Origin: Halobacterium zhouii
Lineage (GTDB): Archaea > Halobacteriota > Halobacteria > Halobacteriales > Halobacteriaceae
Reading direction: 5' to 3'
DNA length: 64,000 nucleotides
Assembly: GCF_021249405.1 (NCBI RefSeq)
Contig: NZ_CP089595.1
Coordinates: forward strand, 1-64,000
In this document: piece after piece, positions 18,428 to 27,459 of the stretch
How the letters are laid out: every line of letters begins with the position of its first letter
How positions within the stretch are numbered: position 1 is the stretch's first letter
Notes under the pieces: model-generated
The model's database searches: none
Told to the model about the DNA's origin: nothing
The model's input: the letters and a program-made list of their open reading frames with translations, nothing else
Position numbers and translations under genes: made by a program

Positions 18428-18541
18428 ATTCCTTCGGGTACTGCGTCTTGGATACGTCTTCGATGAGGCGGATATCGAAACATCTCTGGCAACGCGGTGA
18501 CGCACGTTCAGTATGAGACTCGTATCCAGGGTGGTGCTTTC

Positions 18542-18829
18542 GTGACCGAAGACATACTCGACGAACTGTTTGCGATCATCGAGGACCGGAAAGAGACTCT
18601 TCCTGACGGTTCCTATACGGCGTCGTTGTTCACCCACGAGAAGGGAGACAACGCCGTCCTCGAGAAGCTAGGTGAAGAGACGACCGAACTCGTCTTGGCC
18701 GCCAAAGACGAAAATACCGACGAGATTGCCGCCGAGAGTGCTGATCTCGTCTATCATCTGTTAGTACTCCTCTCGATGCACGATCTCACGCTCGACGATC
18801 TTCGAGCCGAACTCGAACACCGTCGATAA
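18542..18829 (+). CDS. hisE: Phosphoribosyl-ATP diphosphatase
   Basis: This protein of about 95 residues is HisE, which hydrolyses phosphoribosyl-ATP to phosphoribosyl-AMP, the second histidine step. The MazG-like helical fold motif is clear: a GSYTASLF segment, KLGEETTELVLAAK, and an ESADLVYHLLVLL helix with metal-binding acidic residues. GTG at 18542 is preferred because residues encoded from the upstream GTG (18497) are not family-like, and a GGTGG stretch precedes 18542. Its partner hisI is at 3823. Confidence 0.88.
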   Translation: MTEDILDELFAIIEDRKETLPDGSYTASLFTHEKGDNAVLEKLGEETTELVLAAKDENTDEIAAESADLVYHLLVLLSMHDLTLDDLRAELEHRR

Positions 18830-18896
18830 GTGGGTCATAGAACCGCGAGTTACTTTTCGTAGTCCCGTCTCGCATTCTAATAGGTAAAGTGTGAGT

Positions 18897-19705
18897 ATGG
18901 ACGAACTTGATCAGGTTGTGACCAATGCAACGCCGGAGGAGCCGGACTCGGTGCGAACAGTCGTTGCTACGTACGAGGAAGCACTCACAGCGACCTCGGA
19001 TTCATCATCGGATCTCCGCTCACTTCGCTGGCAGTACTATCGCCCGATCGCGAACTCACTCGAAAAAACTGCGCTACAGCATGGATGGGCGTTCTACGAC
19101 GAGCTGCTCGAAACATATTCACCGCGTGATGAGTTTGGCGTCCCCGCCTGTAGTCACGTTCTCGTCAATGGCGTGGGGCGGTTCGTCATTCGAACCCGGT
19201 ATCAGACGATGTCGAGGCGATTCCAAGCACGGCACTTCGATATCTCCGTGCTTATTCGAGCGTGTCTGATCGCTTCCTTGCTCGCCAGGAAGCGTGGACG
19301 TACGGCTGGGGTATCGGTCATTCTTCACACTCTGTCGCGACGTATCTCCAGGAGAGTGTCGAGGACAACCCTCGGTGGGTGCAGTCGGCACTCGAACTGG
19401 CATTTTATGCCGATCAGGCGGCTGCAACAGAGCTGCTGGAGCGACTTGTCACCGACGAGTCGATCGAGTTCTCAGTCCAGTTGACTCCCGACCGGACAGT
19501 CCCAAAGGAGCGGTTCCTTATCGAGTGTCTCGTAGGCCCTGATCGGACGTCTGAACCGACTGTGCCACGGTACTGGAAGTGGTGGGACAAATCTGAATAC
19601 ACCTTCGACTGGAACCCATCGATCGAATCACGATTGAGAGCGCTGATTGCTGATCTCGAGCTGGATCTACCCTCGGACTGGTCGTTTCAGGATCTCCACT
19701 TCTAA
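18897..19705 (+). pseudogene. Frameshifted hypothetical gene
   Basis: Two overlapping reading frames together make one coherent protein of about 270 residues. The first frame reads well from 18897 to about 19200 (through GVGRFVIRTR) and then turns into arginine-rich non-native sequence. The second frame reads SDDVEAIPSTALRYLRAYS from about 19202 and continues to a stop at 19705. A single-base loss, or two-base gain, near 19190-19202 explains this. No slippery heptamer is visible. It is either a recent pseudogene or a sequencing error; the family is not recognised. Confidence 0.7.
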
Positions 19706-19715
19706 ATACCGCAAT

Positions 19716-19919
19716 TCACAGCTTGCCAGCCTGTCGGAGCTGTGATTTCTGGTCTTCGGTTAGGATCGTCGTCCCACATTCCGGGCAGGAGGTGTTCGTG
19801 AGGCTGACGGCGTCCAGTTGGACGTCGCGGCTTCTGAACTCGCAGTTTGGACAATCGACACCCGCTGCTTTCCCGGCCAGGAAGATAACACGGTCTCGAA
19901 TAGTATCGTCCAAAGGCAC
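19716..19919 (-). CDS. Small zinc-ribbon protein
   Basis: This 67-residue protein has CPNC (about 23-26) and CPEC (45-48) knuckles with charged flanks, suggesting one zinc ribbon. It is convergent with the frameshifted gene, 10 bases away. No neighbour suggests a function. Confidence 0.7.
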   Translation of the reverse strand: MPLDDTIRDRVIFLAGKAAGVDCPNCEFRSRDVQLDAVSLTNTSCPECGTTILTEDQKSQLRQAGKL

Positions 19920-20065
19920 CTCTAACTCTAGAAATCCCCGCGTGGAAAGGATTGCGCTCTTCGAACGAGTCTAATTCACCAGAGTAGTTGGTCCACGGGG
20001 AACTGTAGCAGGATCGATTACCACATCGTCGGTCTTATGCGATAGAATTCGATACCTCTGTCCGT

Positions 20066-20140
20066 GGGCGGTTAACTCAGTCTGGATAGAGTATCTGGCT
20101 TCGGACCAGATTGTCGCGGGTTCAAATCCTGCACCGCCCG
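20066..20140 (+). tRNA. tRNA-Arg (TCG)
   Basis: A complete 75-base cloverleaf is present. The acceptor stem GGGCGGT/ACCGCCC pairs perfectly, the anticodon stem is TCTGG/CCAGA with loop CTTCGGA giving anticodon TCG, and the T-arm is GCGGG-TTCAAAT-CCTGC. Discriminator base is G. No intron or encoded CCA is present. Confidence 0.95.
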
Positions 20141-20324
20141 TCGAGGACTGCTGATCCTATTCGACTTAAAAGAGTTCGATAGATGCCTTCCGTTGCACGA
20201 CTAATCGAAAGTCTCCCGGCGAGTCACGAGTTTTGTAATACTGTCGCCAAGGATCGTCCCGAAGAGTTCAGCATCGAGAGAATCGACAGTTGCCTTTCAC
20301 AGGAGGTAAATCGGTGATGGCGGA

Positions 20325-20876
20325 ATGAACGGTATGGACGAGATTTTCGCTCCGTGGCGGATTGAATGGATCGAGCGGGAGGATAAGAATCCCGATGTGG
20401 ACGAGTGCGTCTTCTGTGAATTCCCGGAGCGAGACGACGATCGTGAGCATCTAATCGTCGCGGAAAACGACCACGCGTTCGTCATGCTCAACAACTACCC
20501 CTATAACCCAGGGCACGTCATGGTCATCCCGCGGGTGCATACAGGGACGTACGAGGACCTCTCTGATGAGGTATTGCTTGGTCATGCGCAGCTCAAGACA
20601 CGGACGTTCGAAGCGATGAGGAAGGCGTTCGACCCCGATGGATTTAACGCTGGACTCAATCTCGGGGATGGAAGTGGGGGGTCGATTGACGATCACCTGC
20701 ACACCCATATCGTTCCTCGATGGGAAGGGGACACTAACTTCATGCCCGTTATCGGAGATACCAAAGTTATCGTCCAAGCTGTCGAGGAAACTTACGACCG
20801 CCTCCATACTGCATTCGCGGGCTTCGATGATACTCAGACTGGTAGCAATAATACTGCAATTCGAATTGATAGCTAA
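20325..20876 (+). CDS. HIT family nucleotide hydrolase/phosphorylase
   Basis: This protein of about 180 residues has the histidine triad DHLHTHIVPRW (H124, H126, H128) and an N-terminal zinc knuckle (C28, C31), like Ap4A-phosphorylase/Fhit-type members. It would act on nucleotidyl compounds such as diadenosine polyphosphates. Met1 at 20325 or Met4 at 20334 may start. A strong AGGAGGT lies at 20301-20307, better placed for a three-codon upstream frame (20317-20328) whose TGA overlaps the ATG at 20325. Confidence 0.9.
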   Translation: MNGMDEIFAPWRIEWIEREDKNPDVDECVFCEFPERDDDREHLIVAENDHAFVMLNNYPYNPGHVMVIPRVHTGTYEDLSDEVLLGHAQLKTRTFEAMRKAFDPDGFNAGLNLGDGSGGSIDDHLHTHIVPRWEGDTNFMPVIGDTKVIVQAVEETYDRLHTAFAGFDDTQTGSNNTAIRIDS

Positions 20877-20986
20877 TCGCCCTGCTCTCAGTTATTGAGT
20901 CAGTAGTGAGGCAGAATCGCTATTGACATGTCCACGAAATAATATCGCTACTGATTAAGCGTTTCTCGTTCTGACCTCTGCTGTGT

Positions 20987-21060
20987 GCCGTGGTAGCTCA
21001 GTTGGCCAGAGCAGACGCCTTGTAAGCGTCTAGTCGAGGGTTCGATCCCCTCCCACGGCT
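20987..21060 (+). tRNA. tRNA-Thr (TGT)
   Basis: A 74-base cloverleaf is present with acceptor stem GCCGTGG/CCACGGC, anticodon stem GACGC/GCGTC with loop CTTGTAA (anticodon TGT), and T-arm GAGGG-TTCGATC-CCCTC. Discriminator is T. No intron is seen. Confidence 0.95.
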
Positions 21061-21109
21061 TTTCGCCGATGTAGATTCGCCCGTGAGGGAAGTACTGTAG
21101 TGTCGGGAC

Positions 21110-22471
21110 TCACGCAGTAGGGAGCATTGGAGTTCCATCAGCCTCCGGACCGAGAGCCGGTCCATACGGCGGATCGTCAGGGTCGAGTCGTCGGAACTGC
21201 TGATAGTCCGTCGACCGTTCGACTGGGATCCGACCGATGGCGGTGATCATGTCGACGTAGTCCTGGAACGAGCGGAACTCGCCATACTCACCGCCGGCCC
21301 GCTTCGTAATCTCCTCGGAGAGTATCGTTCCCATGAAGTCGTCTGCTCCGCAGGAGAGCAGTTTCAATCCCTTTGCGCTCCCGAACTTCACCCATGACGA
21401 CTGGATGTGATCGATATTGTCGAGGAACAAGCGAGCGACGGCGATCATCAGTTCGTCCTCGACATGGGAGGCCCCAGTAGAGACCATGCCGCGCTCGTAG
21501 AGCGGCGTCTCCTGGTGCACGAACGAAAGCGGGACGAATTCGGTGATGTTTCCGGTCCTGTCCTGAAGCTCGCGAATCCGCTTGAGGTGGAGCACGCGAT
21601 GCATCTCGTTCTCGACGTGGCCGTACATGATCGTCGAGGTCATCGGCAGGCCAACGTCGGCCGCTGCGGTCATCGCGTCGAGCCACTCGTCGGTACTGAT
21701 TTTCCCGGGACAGATGACCGACCGCACCTCGTCGACGAGAATTTCAGCAGCTGTCCCCGGAACGGAGTCGAGCCCGGCGTCTTGCAGCCGCGAGTAGACC
21801 TCACGGTAGCCCCAGTCCGCACCGCGCTGGGCGTGATACGCCTCCTCGGGTGTCATCGAATGTACGTGGACACCACCGACGTCCATCGCTTCCATCTGGG
21901 CGCAGTACGTGCCAGGGTTCTTTTCGTACTCGCTGGGAGGTCGATAGTTCAGATCCCCACGCTCGTTCGATTCGAGGATTTCGCGATGTTCATCGTCGAG
22001 CGCAAATGCGGGATGCAGGCCTGACACGGACGTTACCTCGTAGATGCCCTTCTCGAGCGCATCACGAACGATGGCCCGCGATTCTGCAGGCGTCTTCGTG
22101 AAGCCGCCATGGTCGTCTTGATACGATGTTCGGAACTGCTCGGAGCGATCCTTGAAATTACAGAAGAGACAACCCGTGTTGCAGGCGGTCGTGACGTTAT
22201 TGTTGAGATTCGCGACGAACGTGACTTCCTCACCGACCTGTTCTGCCCGTCGACGATCCGCCGCTTCGAGAACAGCCTCCTTGCGCGTCGGATCAATTCC
22301 CTGTCGATCCGATCCTGTAGTCATCAGCTCGACGCCGTCGGCCACAGTCAGTCGCTCGCCGCTTCTCGCCTTGTCTAACGCGTTCTCGAACGATTGATCC
22401 GTCTCGGGCTGGTGAGTGAAATCGAACCGCTGCCGCGGGATGTTTGTCCGTTGTTCGGGTGCGTTCGCCAC
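21110..22471 (-). CDS. cofH: F420 biosynthesis radical-SAM protein CofH
   Basis: CofH condenses a tyrosine-derived radical with the flavin precursor to make the deazaflavin chromophore FO, together with CofG. The radical-SAM motif CNTGCLFC (CxxxCxxC) is present near residue 97, followed by family segments SVSGLHPAF, GTAAEILVDEVR and MYGHVENE. GTG at 22471 is chosen because it gives the normal N-terminus before RQRFDFTHQPETDQSF. An ATG at 22543 is in frame, but its extra codons cross an AT-rich stretch that looks like the promoter shared with divergent cdc48. cofG is not in the window. Confidence 0.9.
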   Translation of the reverse strand: MANAPEQRTNIPRQRFDFTHQPETDQSFENALDKARSGERLTVADGVELMTTGSDRQGIDPTRKEAVLEAADRRRAEQVGEEVTFVANLNNNVTTACNTGCLFCNFKDRSEQFRTSYQDDHGGFTKTPAESRAIVRDALEKGIYEVTSVSGLHPAFALDDEHREILESNERGDLNYRPPSEYEKNPGTYCAQMEAMDVGGVHVHSMTPEEAYHAQRGADWGYREVYSRLQDAGLDSVPGTAAEILVDEVRSVICPGKISTDEWLDAMTAAADVGLPMTSTIMYGHVENEMHRVLHLKRIRELQDRTGNITEFVPLSFVHQETPLYERGMVSTGASHVEDELMIAVARLFLDNIDHIQSSWVKFGSAKGLKLLSCGADDFMGTILSEEITKRAGGEYGEFRSFQDYVDMITAIGRIPVERSTDYQQFRRLDPDDPPYGPALGPEADGTPMLPTA

Positions 22472-22601
22472 GGAAGCCGATTCTCGCAGTAGTAGTAAAA
22501 AGTCTGCGTGGCCGTCGCTTTGAGAGCCGTTGTCTCCCTCCACACCCTTTTTCAGTATCGGTTGCCGACCTACACGTGATTACTGCCGAAGAGTTTGGGA
22601 T

Positions 22602-24821
22602 ATGACCGAGATTCAGCTCACAGTCGAGAAAGCGTATCCGACCGACACTGGGAAAGGGATTGCTCGAATCGCCCCGTCTAGCCTCGAGGAACTCGAACTG
22701 AGTCCTGGCGCATTCGTTGCTATCGAGGGGGAGCAGACGGCGGTTATGAAAGCACAGCGGGCCGATCCCGAGGACTGGGAGGAGGATATTATTCGTATCG
22801 ATGGTTTTGCTCGGGACAATGCGGGCGTCGCTCTCGGGGAGCGAGCTACTGTACGGTCAGCGTCGATTCAGTTCGCCGACGAGGTCACGCTCGCACCGAC
22901 CGACGAGATACAGATCCCGCTCAATCCCGATGTTGTCGGTATCGTCAAACAGCAGTTACTCCACCGCTCTGTCACCCAAAATAATCTCGTTCCAATAACT
23001 GCCCAGAGCACGCAGCCGTTCCTGCGCTCGCCCGGAGATACGCTCACCTTCGTTGCGACCGATGTCGATCCTGCAACGGTCGTCGAAGTCACTGACGACA
23101 CTACTATTAAAGTTCGCGAAACGCCAGTCTCGCAGAATCCCGAAGTCCGAACAGAGGACGGCATAACGTACGACGAGATCGGCGGACTTCAGGACGAACT
23201 CGACCGCGTCCGGGAGATGATCGAACTCCCACTCAATCATCCCAAGCTCTTCGACCGGCTGGGTATCGAACCACCGAAAGGTGTCCTCCTGTATGGGCCG
23301 CCTGGCACAGGAAAGACGCTCCTTGCAAAAGCCGTCGCCAACGAGACCGCCGCGAGCTTCCACTCGATTGCCGGGCCGGAGATCATCTCGAAGTACTACG
23401 GCGAATCCGAGCAAGAGCTCCGTGACACCTTCGAGGAGGCGCAAGCAGAGGCCCCCGCGATCATTTTCATCGACGAACTGGACTCGATCGCTCCGAGCCG
23501 AGAGGAGGTCACGGGAGAGGTCGAACGCCGGGTTGTCGCCCAGCTACTCTCGTTGATGGACGGACTTGACGACCGCGGGGAGGTCGTGGTTATCGGTGCG
23601 ACGAATCGACACGATGCGGTCGATGCAGCGCTTCGACGCCCTGGCCGCTTCGACCGGGAAATCGAGATTGATGTTCCCAACGAAGCCGACCGGGAGGAGA
23701 TCCTCCGTATTCATACCCGAGCGATGCCACTGGCGAAAGACGTCCATCCAAGTGATCTCGCGACGCAGACGCAGGGCTTCGTCGGTGCAGATCTCGAATC
23801 ACTCACGAAGGAGGCCGCGATGCACGCCCTCCGACGGTATCTTCCGGAGATCGATATCGAGGAGGACGAGATACCGCCGTCTCTCGTCGAGCAGATAGTC
23901 GTCAAAGCGGTCGACTTCGAACGTGCCCTTTCCGGAATCGAGCCCTCTGCGCTCCGCGAGGTCGACGTTCGGATTCCAGAGGTAACGTGGAAGCACGTCG
24001 GGGGGCTCGATACCGTCAAGCAAGAGCTTCGCGAGAGTGTTGTCTGGCCACTCGATAGCCCGGAGAAGTTCGAACGACTCGGGATCGATGCAGTGTCGGG
24101 CGTCCTTCTCTATGGACCTCCCGGAACGGGGAAGACGCTCCTCGCGAAAGTCGTCGCCAACGAAACGGACGCGAATTTCATTCCGGTTCGCGGGCCGGAA
24201 CTCCTCTCGAAATGGGTCGGCGAATCTGAAGAAGCGATCCGGGAGGTCTTCCAGAAAGCACGAAACGTCTCGCCCTCGATCGTCTTCTTTGACGAACTCG
24301 ATAGTCTCGCGACGAGCCGTGCCCAGGGTCCGGACGGTGGGAGTTCCGACCGCGTCGTCAACCAGCTCCTGACGGAACTCGACGGCCTCCAGTCGATGGA
24401 AGACGTGGTCGTAATCGGGGCGACGAACCGGCCGGATATGCTCGATGCGGCACTCCTGCGGACGGGACGGTTCGGCCGGTTGATCAAAGTTGAGGAACCA
24501 ACATTCGAGGATCGCGAACAGATCCTCAAGGTGCATACCGAAGAAACGCCGCTCGCCTCCGACGTGAGTTTCCGCGAGTTAGCCGAACAGACCGACGGCT
24601 ACGTGGGGAGCGATCTCGAGAATCTCACCCGAGAGGCCGCAATCGAAGCGCTACGAGATGACATGGAGGTCATTTCGATGCGTCATTTCGATCGCGCTAT
24701 CGACCGGATCCGACCGACGATGACCGATGCGACCAGTGAGTATTACGAGCGGATTGATGAAGAACTCGACCGAGAACGCTGGCCGAACACGACCGGGAGC
24801 GGTCCCCGTGGCTTCCAGTAA
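22602..24821 (+). CDS. Cdc48/VCP-type AAA+ ATPase
   Basis: This 739-residue protein is a two-ring AAA+ unfoldase that feeds proteins to the proteasome in archaea. An N-terminal double-psi barrel domain covers residues 1-180. D1 has Walker A GPPGTGKT at 232-239 and Walker [11 protein letters not shown]2 has Walker A at 505-512 and Walker B VFFDELDS. Arginine fingers follow both. ATG at 22602 ([12 protein letters not shown]) is the conserved start. Haloarchaea usually have several Cdc48 paralogs. Confidence 0.95.
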   Translation: MTEIQLTVEKAYPTDTGKGIARIAPSSLEELELSPGAFVAIEGEQTAVMKAQRADPEDWEEDIIRIDGFARDNAGVALGERATVRSASIQFADEVTLAPTDEIQIPLNPDVVGIVKQQLLHRSVTQNNLVPITAQSTQPFLRSPGDTLTFVATDVDPATVVEVTDDTTIKVRETPVSQNPEVRTEDGITYDEIGGLQDELDRVREMIELPLNHPKLFDRLGIEPPKGVLLYGPPGTGKTLLAKAVANETAASFHSIAGPEIISKYYGESEQELRDTFEEAQAEAPAIIFIDELDSIAPSREEVTGEVERRVVAQLLSLMDGLDDRGEVVVIGATNRHDAVDAALRRPGRFDREIEIDVPNEADREEILRIHTRAMPLAKDVHPSDLATQTQGFVGADLESLTKEAAMHALRRYLPEIDIEEDEIPPSLVEQIVVKAVDFERALSGIEPSALREVDVRIPEVTWKHVGGLDTVKQELRESVVWPLDSPEKFERLGIDAVSGVLLYGPPGTGKTLLAKVVANETDANFIPVRGPELLSKWVGESEEAIREVFQKARNVSPSIVFFDELDSLATSRAQGPDGGSSDRVVNQLLTELDGLQSMEDVVVIGATNRPDMLDAALLRTGRFGRLIKVEEPTFEDREQILKVHTEETPLASDVSFRELAEQTDGYVGSDLENLTREAAIEALRDDMEVISMRHFDRAIDRIRPTMTDATSEYYERIDEELDRERWPNTTGSGPRGFQ

Positions 24822-24877
24822 GCAACGGGAGGTATCAGGAGAACTTTTGGGCTGGCAGTTTGTGGCCCGGGCTGTCG

Positions 24878-25183
24878 ATGATCGTACTTCACGCGAGTTT
24901 TCCGATCGATCCGGATCGGCGTGAGGAAGCGCTCGAACTGGTCGACGACCTCGTCGAGCAGTCGCAGGCAGAGGACGGGATGATCGAGTACCGGGCGACG
25001 ACGGATGTCCAAGACTCGAACGTCATCCGCTTCTTCGAGCAGTACGAAGACGGAGAGGCGTTCGAGTCGCATACGGAAACAGCACACTTCCAGGAGTTTG
25101 AGGCGGCACTGCCGGATCTCCTCGCCGGCGAACCCGAAGTTATTCGGTTCGACGTCGATAGCGCCACCGAACTCGAGCTGTAA
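24878..25183 (+). CDS. ABM-domain (quinol monooxygenase-like) protein
   Basis: This 101-residue protein has the dimeric alpha/beta-barrel pattern of antibiotic-biosynthesis-monooxygenase domains: IVLHASFPIDP, a helix REEALELVDDLVEQS, GMIEYRATTDVQD, and a FESHTETAHFQEF helix. Family members oxidise quinols or degrade haem without added cofactor, but many have unknown roles. ATG at 24878 gives the typical start; it lies 56 bases after cdc48 on the same strand. Confidence 0.85.
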   Translation: MIVLHASFPIDPDRREEALELVDDLVEQSQAEDGMIEYRATTDVQDSNVIRFFEQYEDGEAFESHTETAHFQEFEAALPDLLAGEPEVIRFDVDSATELEL

Positions 25184-25348
25184 CGTCGTTCTCGGTAGTC
25201 GAACGCCGTCGGGACTGCACGATACTAGGCAGCGTGTCATAGAATCCTCCACAAGAGATTGTTACAGGATGAGTGGGCTGAAATAGCCGTTAGGTAGGAT
25301 TGCGAACTTCACAGAGGAGCATCTATTCGACCATATTATGAGGAGATG

Positions 25349-25398
25349 GGAGCGATGGCCTCAGACGCTCCCGTTGGCCCCAACCTTTGGGGAGGCCG
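25349..25398 (+). ncRNA. Candidate pseudoknotted RNA element
   Basis: Three helices fit this intergenic stretch. GGGAGCG (25349-25355) pairs with CGCTCCC (25367-25373). The loop between them holds GGCCT (25358-25362), which can pair with AGGCC (25394-25398). CCCCAA/TTGGGG (25379-25384, 25388-25393) forms a hairpin in between. Together they make an H-type pseudoknot with an inserted hairpin. The DNA strand of the transcript is not certain. The rest of 25184-25477 shows no gene. Confidence 0.35.
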
Positions 25399-25477
25399 CC
25401 AAGTGTGTTATCGATTGTCATGTGACATAAACCCTTTGAAGGACTCACCCCTTCCCCTGTATTGAACAGTCGTGTCG

Positions 25478-25846
25478 TTAATCTCCGCCCATCATAGCAT
25501 CTGGACGTGTGAGGGTATATCCGATGGCATACAGAAGAAGGGAAATCACGATACCGATAGTTGTGATGACTATCGCAGGCAGATAACTGAGGAAACTCAA
25601 GAACTTACCGTGGCTTTCGGCTTCTAAATGCAGCCGATTCCAACAGCGTGAACCGACAACCTGTGGACGCAACTTCGTGAGCCACGTTGGTTCCTCTAGG
25701 GCAATATTAGTCACATCCGAATCGCCATCCATATTCATAGTTTCTCTCCGGAGGGAGAAAATAGTACCTCGAGAAATCACTTCCCGATATGCTCGTTTTC
25801 TGTATTGAGTGGCAGATAGGTCGTCTGTATCGATCATTTCGGTCAT
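25478..25846 (-). CDS. Hypothetical single-span membrane protein
   Basis: This 122-residue protein has a charged N-terminal half and one long hydrophobic segment near the C-terminus (YLPAIVITTIGIVISLLLYAI), ending in an acidic tail. It resembles no family I know. It is convergent with the ABM gene and divergent from adk. Codon use and acidic content are haloarchaeal, which supports a real gene, but an annotation without homologs stays uncertain. Confidence 0.5.
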   Translation of the reverse strand: MTEMIDTDDLSATQYRKRAYREVISRGTIFSLRRETMNMDGDSDVTNIALEEPTWLTKLRPQVVGSRCWNRLHLEAESHGKFLSFLSYLPAIVITTIGIVISLLLYAIGYTLTRPDAMMGGD

Positions 25847-25938
25847 TTCGAAGCGTACGAGAATAGTTCTATGACACGCTGCGAGGCGTAGTTTCGATTT
25901 CAGCGATGTTTTAGGGCTGCTCGTAGACGCTGACCTGT

Positions 25939-26574
25939 ATGGCAGATTTACGCCTCATCATTCTCGGAGCGCCTGGTGCCGGGAAGGGAACGCAGTGCGA
26001 ACGCCTCGTCGACGAATTCGATCTCGCGCACGTCACGACCGGTGACGCGCTCCGCGCGAACAAGGACATGGAGACAGAGTACGGTATGCCCCGGAGTTTC
26101 ATGGACGAAGGCGAACTCGTTCCAGACCCTGTCGTCAACGAGATCGTCGAAGCAGAACTAACGGCTGCAGATGGGTTTGTGCTCGACGGCTATCCCCGGA
26201 ATCACGATCAGGCCGAATATCTCGACTCGATCACCGATCTCGATGGGGTACTCTACTTAGCGGTCGACGAAGATGTACTGGTTGACCGGCTTACTGGGCG
26301 ACGAGTGTGTTCTGACTGTGGGGCAAACTACCACGTCGAGTTCAACCCACCGGCGGAGACTGGGACGTGTGAGGAATGTGGTGGTGACCTCTATCACCGG
26401 GAGGACGATCAGGAAGAAACCGCCCGTGAGCGGCTACGCGTCTACCAGGAAAACACGCAGCCGCTCATCGAGTTCTATCGGAACCGTGGGGAACTAATCG
26501 AAATCGATGGGGAGCAATCCATCGAAGCGGTTTGGGAGGATGTCAAAGATGCCGTGCGGTCGACCAGTTCGTAA
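25939..26574 (+). CDS. adk: Adenylate kinase
   Basis: This 211-residue enzyme interconverts AMP+ATP and 2 ADP. The P-loop GAPGAGKGT spans residues 10-18, the NMP-binding TTGDALR follows, and DGYPRN binds AMP. The lid domain has zinc-ribbon cysteines CSDC and CEEC, a long-type lid. In many haloarchaea adk sits with secY; that context is absent here. Confidence 0.96.
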   Translation: MADLRLIILGAPGAGKGTQCERLVDEFDLAHVTTGDALRANKDMETEYGMPRSFMDEGELVPDPVVNEIVEAELTAADGFVLDGYPRNHDQAEYLDSITDLDGVLYLAVDEDVLVDRLTGRRVCSDCGANYHVEFNPPAETGTCEECGGDLYHREDDQEETARERLRVYQENTQPLIEFYRNRGELIEIDGEQSIEAVWEDVKDAVRSTSS

Positions 26575-26602
26575 TACCGGAAAATAGGGCCAGGTGTCGA
26601 TT

Positions 26603-26791
26603 TTACTCTTCGTCAGCGCCGTCCTTGATCTCTGCGAGCTGGTCCATGAGTTCATCGGTGGAGGCGTCCGTTTCGAACGTGATCTCGCCTTCGTGCTCGT
26701 TTTCGTGGACACTCACGCCTTCACTATCGTCATCATCGGCATTGACGTCCTGGTTCTGCTGCTCGGATTCGTCATAGCTCCCAAAACCCAT
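26603..26791 (-). CDS. DUF5786-like small acidic protein
   Basis: This 62-residue protein begins MGFGSYDESEQ and ends with a short helix (DELMDQLAEIKD), the pattern of a haloarchaeal family annotated DUF5786. It is extremely acidic. It is convergent with adk, and no function is known for the family. Confidence 0.8.
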   Translation of the reverse strand: MGFGSYDESEQQNQDVNADDDDSEGVSVHENEHEGEITFETDASTDELMDQLAEIKDGADEE

Positions 26792-26907
26792 ATGCGACGA
26801 TAGCGGTGGCGTGGACTAAAAACAACCGGTCCGCTTGCAGGTGGTTATGAGACGTTCGGTATCATATACCAAGATAGATGGGGCTGGGCTCTCCATCTCG
26901 AAGGAGA

Positions 26908-27027
26908 ATGACCGCTGACGTTGCACAGTGTCCGGAATGCGGGTGGACCGGTCAGGAGTCTGATTTCGAGGTAGACGGCAACGAGCGAAAGTGCCCTGTG
27001 TGTCAATACACGATGAAACGGGTTTGA
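26908..27027 (+). CDS. Very small HVO_0649/2753-type zinc-ribbon protein
   Basis: This 39-residue protein has CPECGW and CPVC knuckles at residues 8-11 and 29-32 with a short charged spacer and a basic tail (TMKRV). Tiny zinc-finger micro-proteins of this size are expressed in haloarchaea. A TATA-like tcatatac precedes by about 45 bases and a purine-rich gaaggag lies just before the ATG. Confidence 0.65.
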   Translation: MTADVAQCPECGWTGQESDFEVDGNERKCPVCQYTMKRV

Positions 27028-27084
27028 ATTCAGTATCCAGCGAACCGAATACCTATACCTACTGGTTGACCAGAGAGAAATACG

Positions 27085-27243
27085 ATGCCTTCCTGCGACA
27101 ATTGTGGCTCGTTCGTGACTGAGGCCTATGTGCGAGTGTTTGCACCAGAGGGTATGGAGACTGTTCGAGTGTGTCCTAGCTGTGAAGACAAAGTTCGGGA
27201 TGGGGCCGACGTTCGAACAGCTCGCTCCACGCGACAGCAGTAA
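27085..27243 (+). CDS. DUF7563-like zinc-ribbon protein
   Basis: This 52-residue protein has CDNCGSF (4-10) and CPSC (30-33) knuckles around AYVRVFAPEGM, matching a haloarchaeal family annotated DUF7563. It follows the previous micro-protein by 57 bases on the same strand. Function unknown. Confidence 0.75.
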   Translation: MPSCDNCGSFVTEAYVRVFAPEGMETVRVCPSCEDKVRDGADVRTARSTRQQ

Positions 27244-27265
27244 CTCTGGACTCTATCGGAATGAA

Positions 27266-27332
27266 ATGGCGGCTCGGATTCCCGCGTCATCACAAGGGGC
27301 TCAGAGGGGTAACCATTCGTCACTGCCGCCAT
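27266..27332 (+). ncRNA. Candidate structured RNA motif, copy 1
   Basis: An 8-bp perfect stem ATGGCGGC/GCCGCCAT (27266-27273, 27325-27332) encloses about 50 bases whose core GTCATCACAAGGGGCTCAG (27286-27304) is identical to a second copy at 31220-31290. GGGGTAA and TCGTCA are shared further 3'. The closing stem differs in sequence between copies but remains fully paired. It lies 127 bases before gnd on the same strand, so it could be a leader element; copy 2 is not placed before a same-strand gene, so a stand-alone RNA is equally possible. Confidence 0.5.
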
Positions 27333-27459
27333 CTCACACTCTCTGCTCAGTCGTAACAATCCCTTGGACCGCAAAGAGGTGTATCTGAGCCCACCGGGTG
27401 CTCTATTCAGTATCGAAACTGTCGAGTCCCGACCGTCACGACTACAGAGGAGAACACGT

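Noticed and set aside
18497..18541. Upstream GTG start for hisE
   Set aside because: The added residues do not resemble HisE N-termini, and the GTG at 18542 has a better upstream context.
22472..22543. N-terminal extension of cofH from an ATG at 22543
   Set aside because: The extra codons cross the AT-rich divergent promoter region shared with cdc48 and are not family-like.
25478..25846. Treating the single-span membrane protein frame as spurious
   Set aside because: A clear membrane helix, acidic flanks and sensible position kept it in the list at low confidence.
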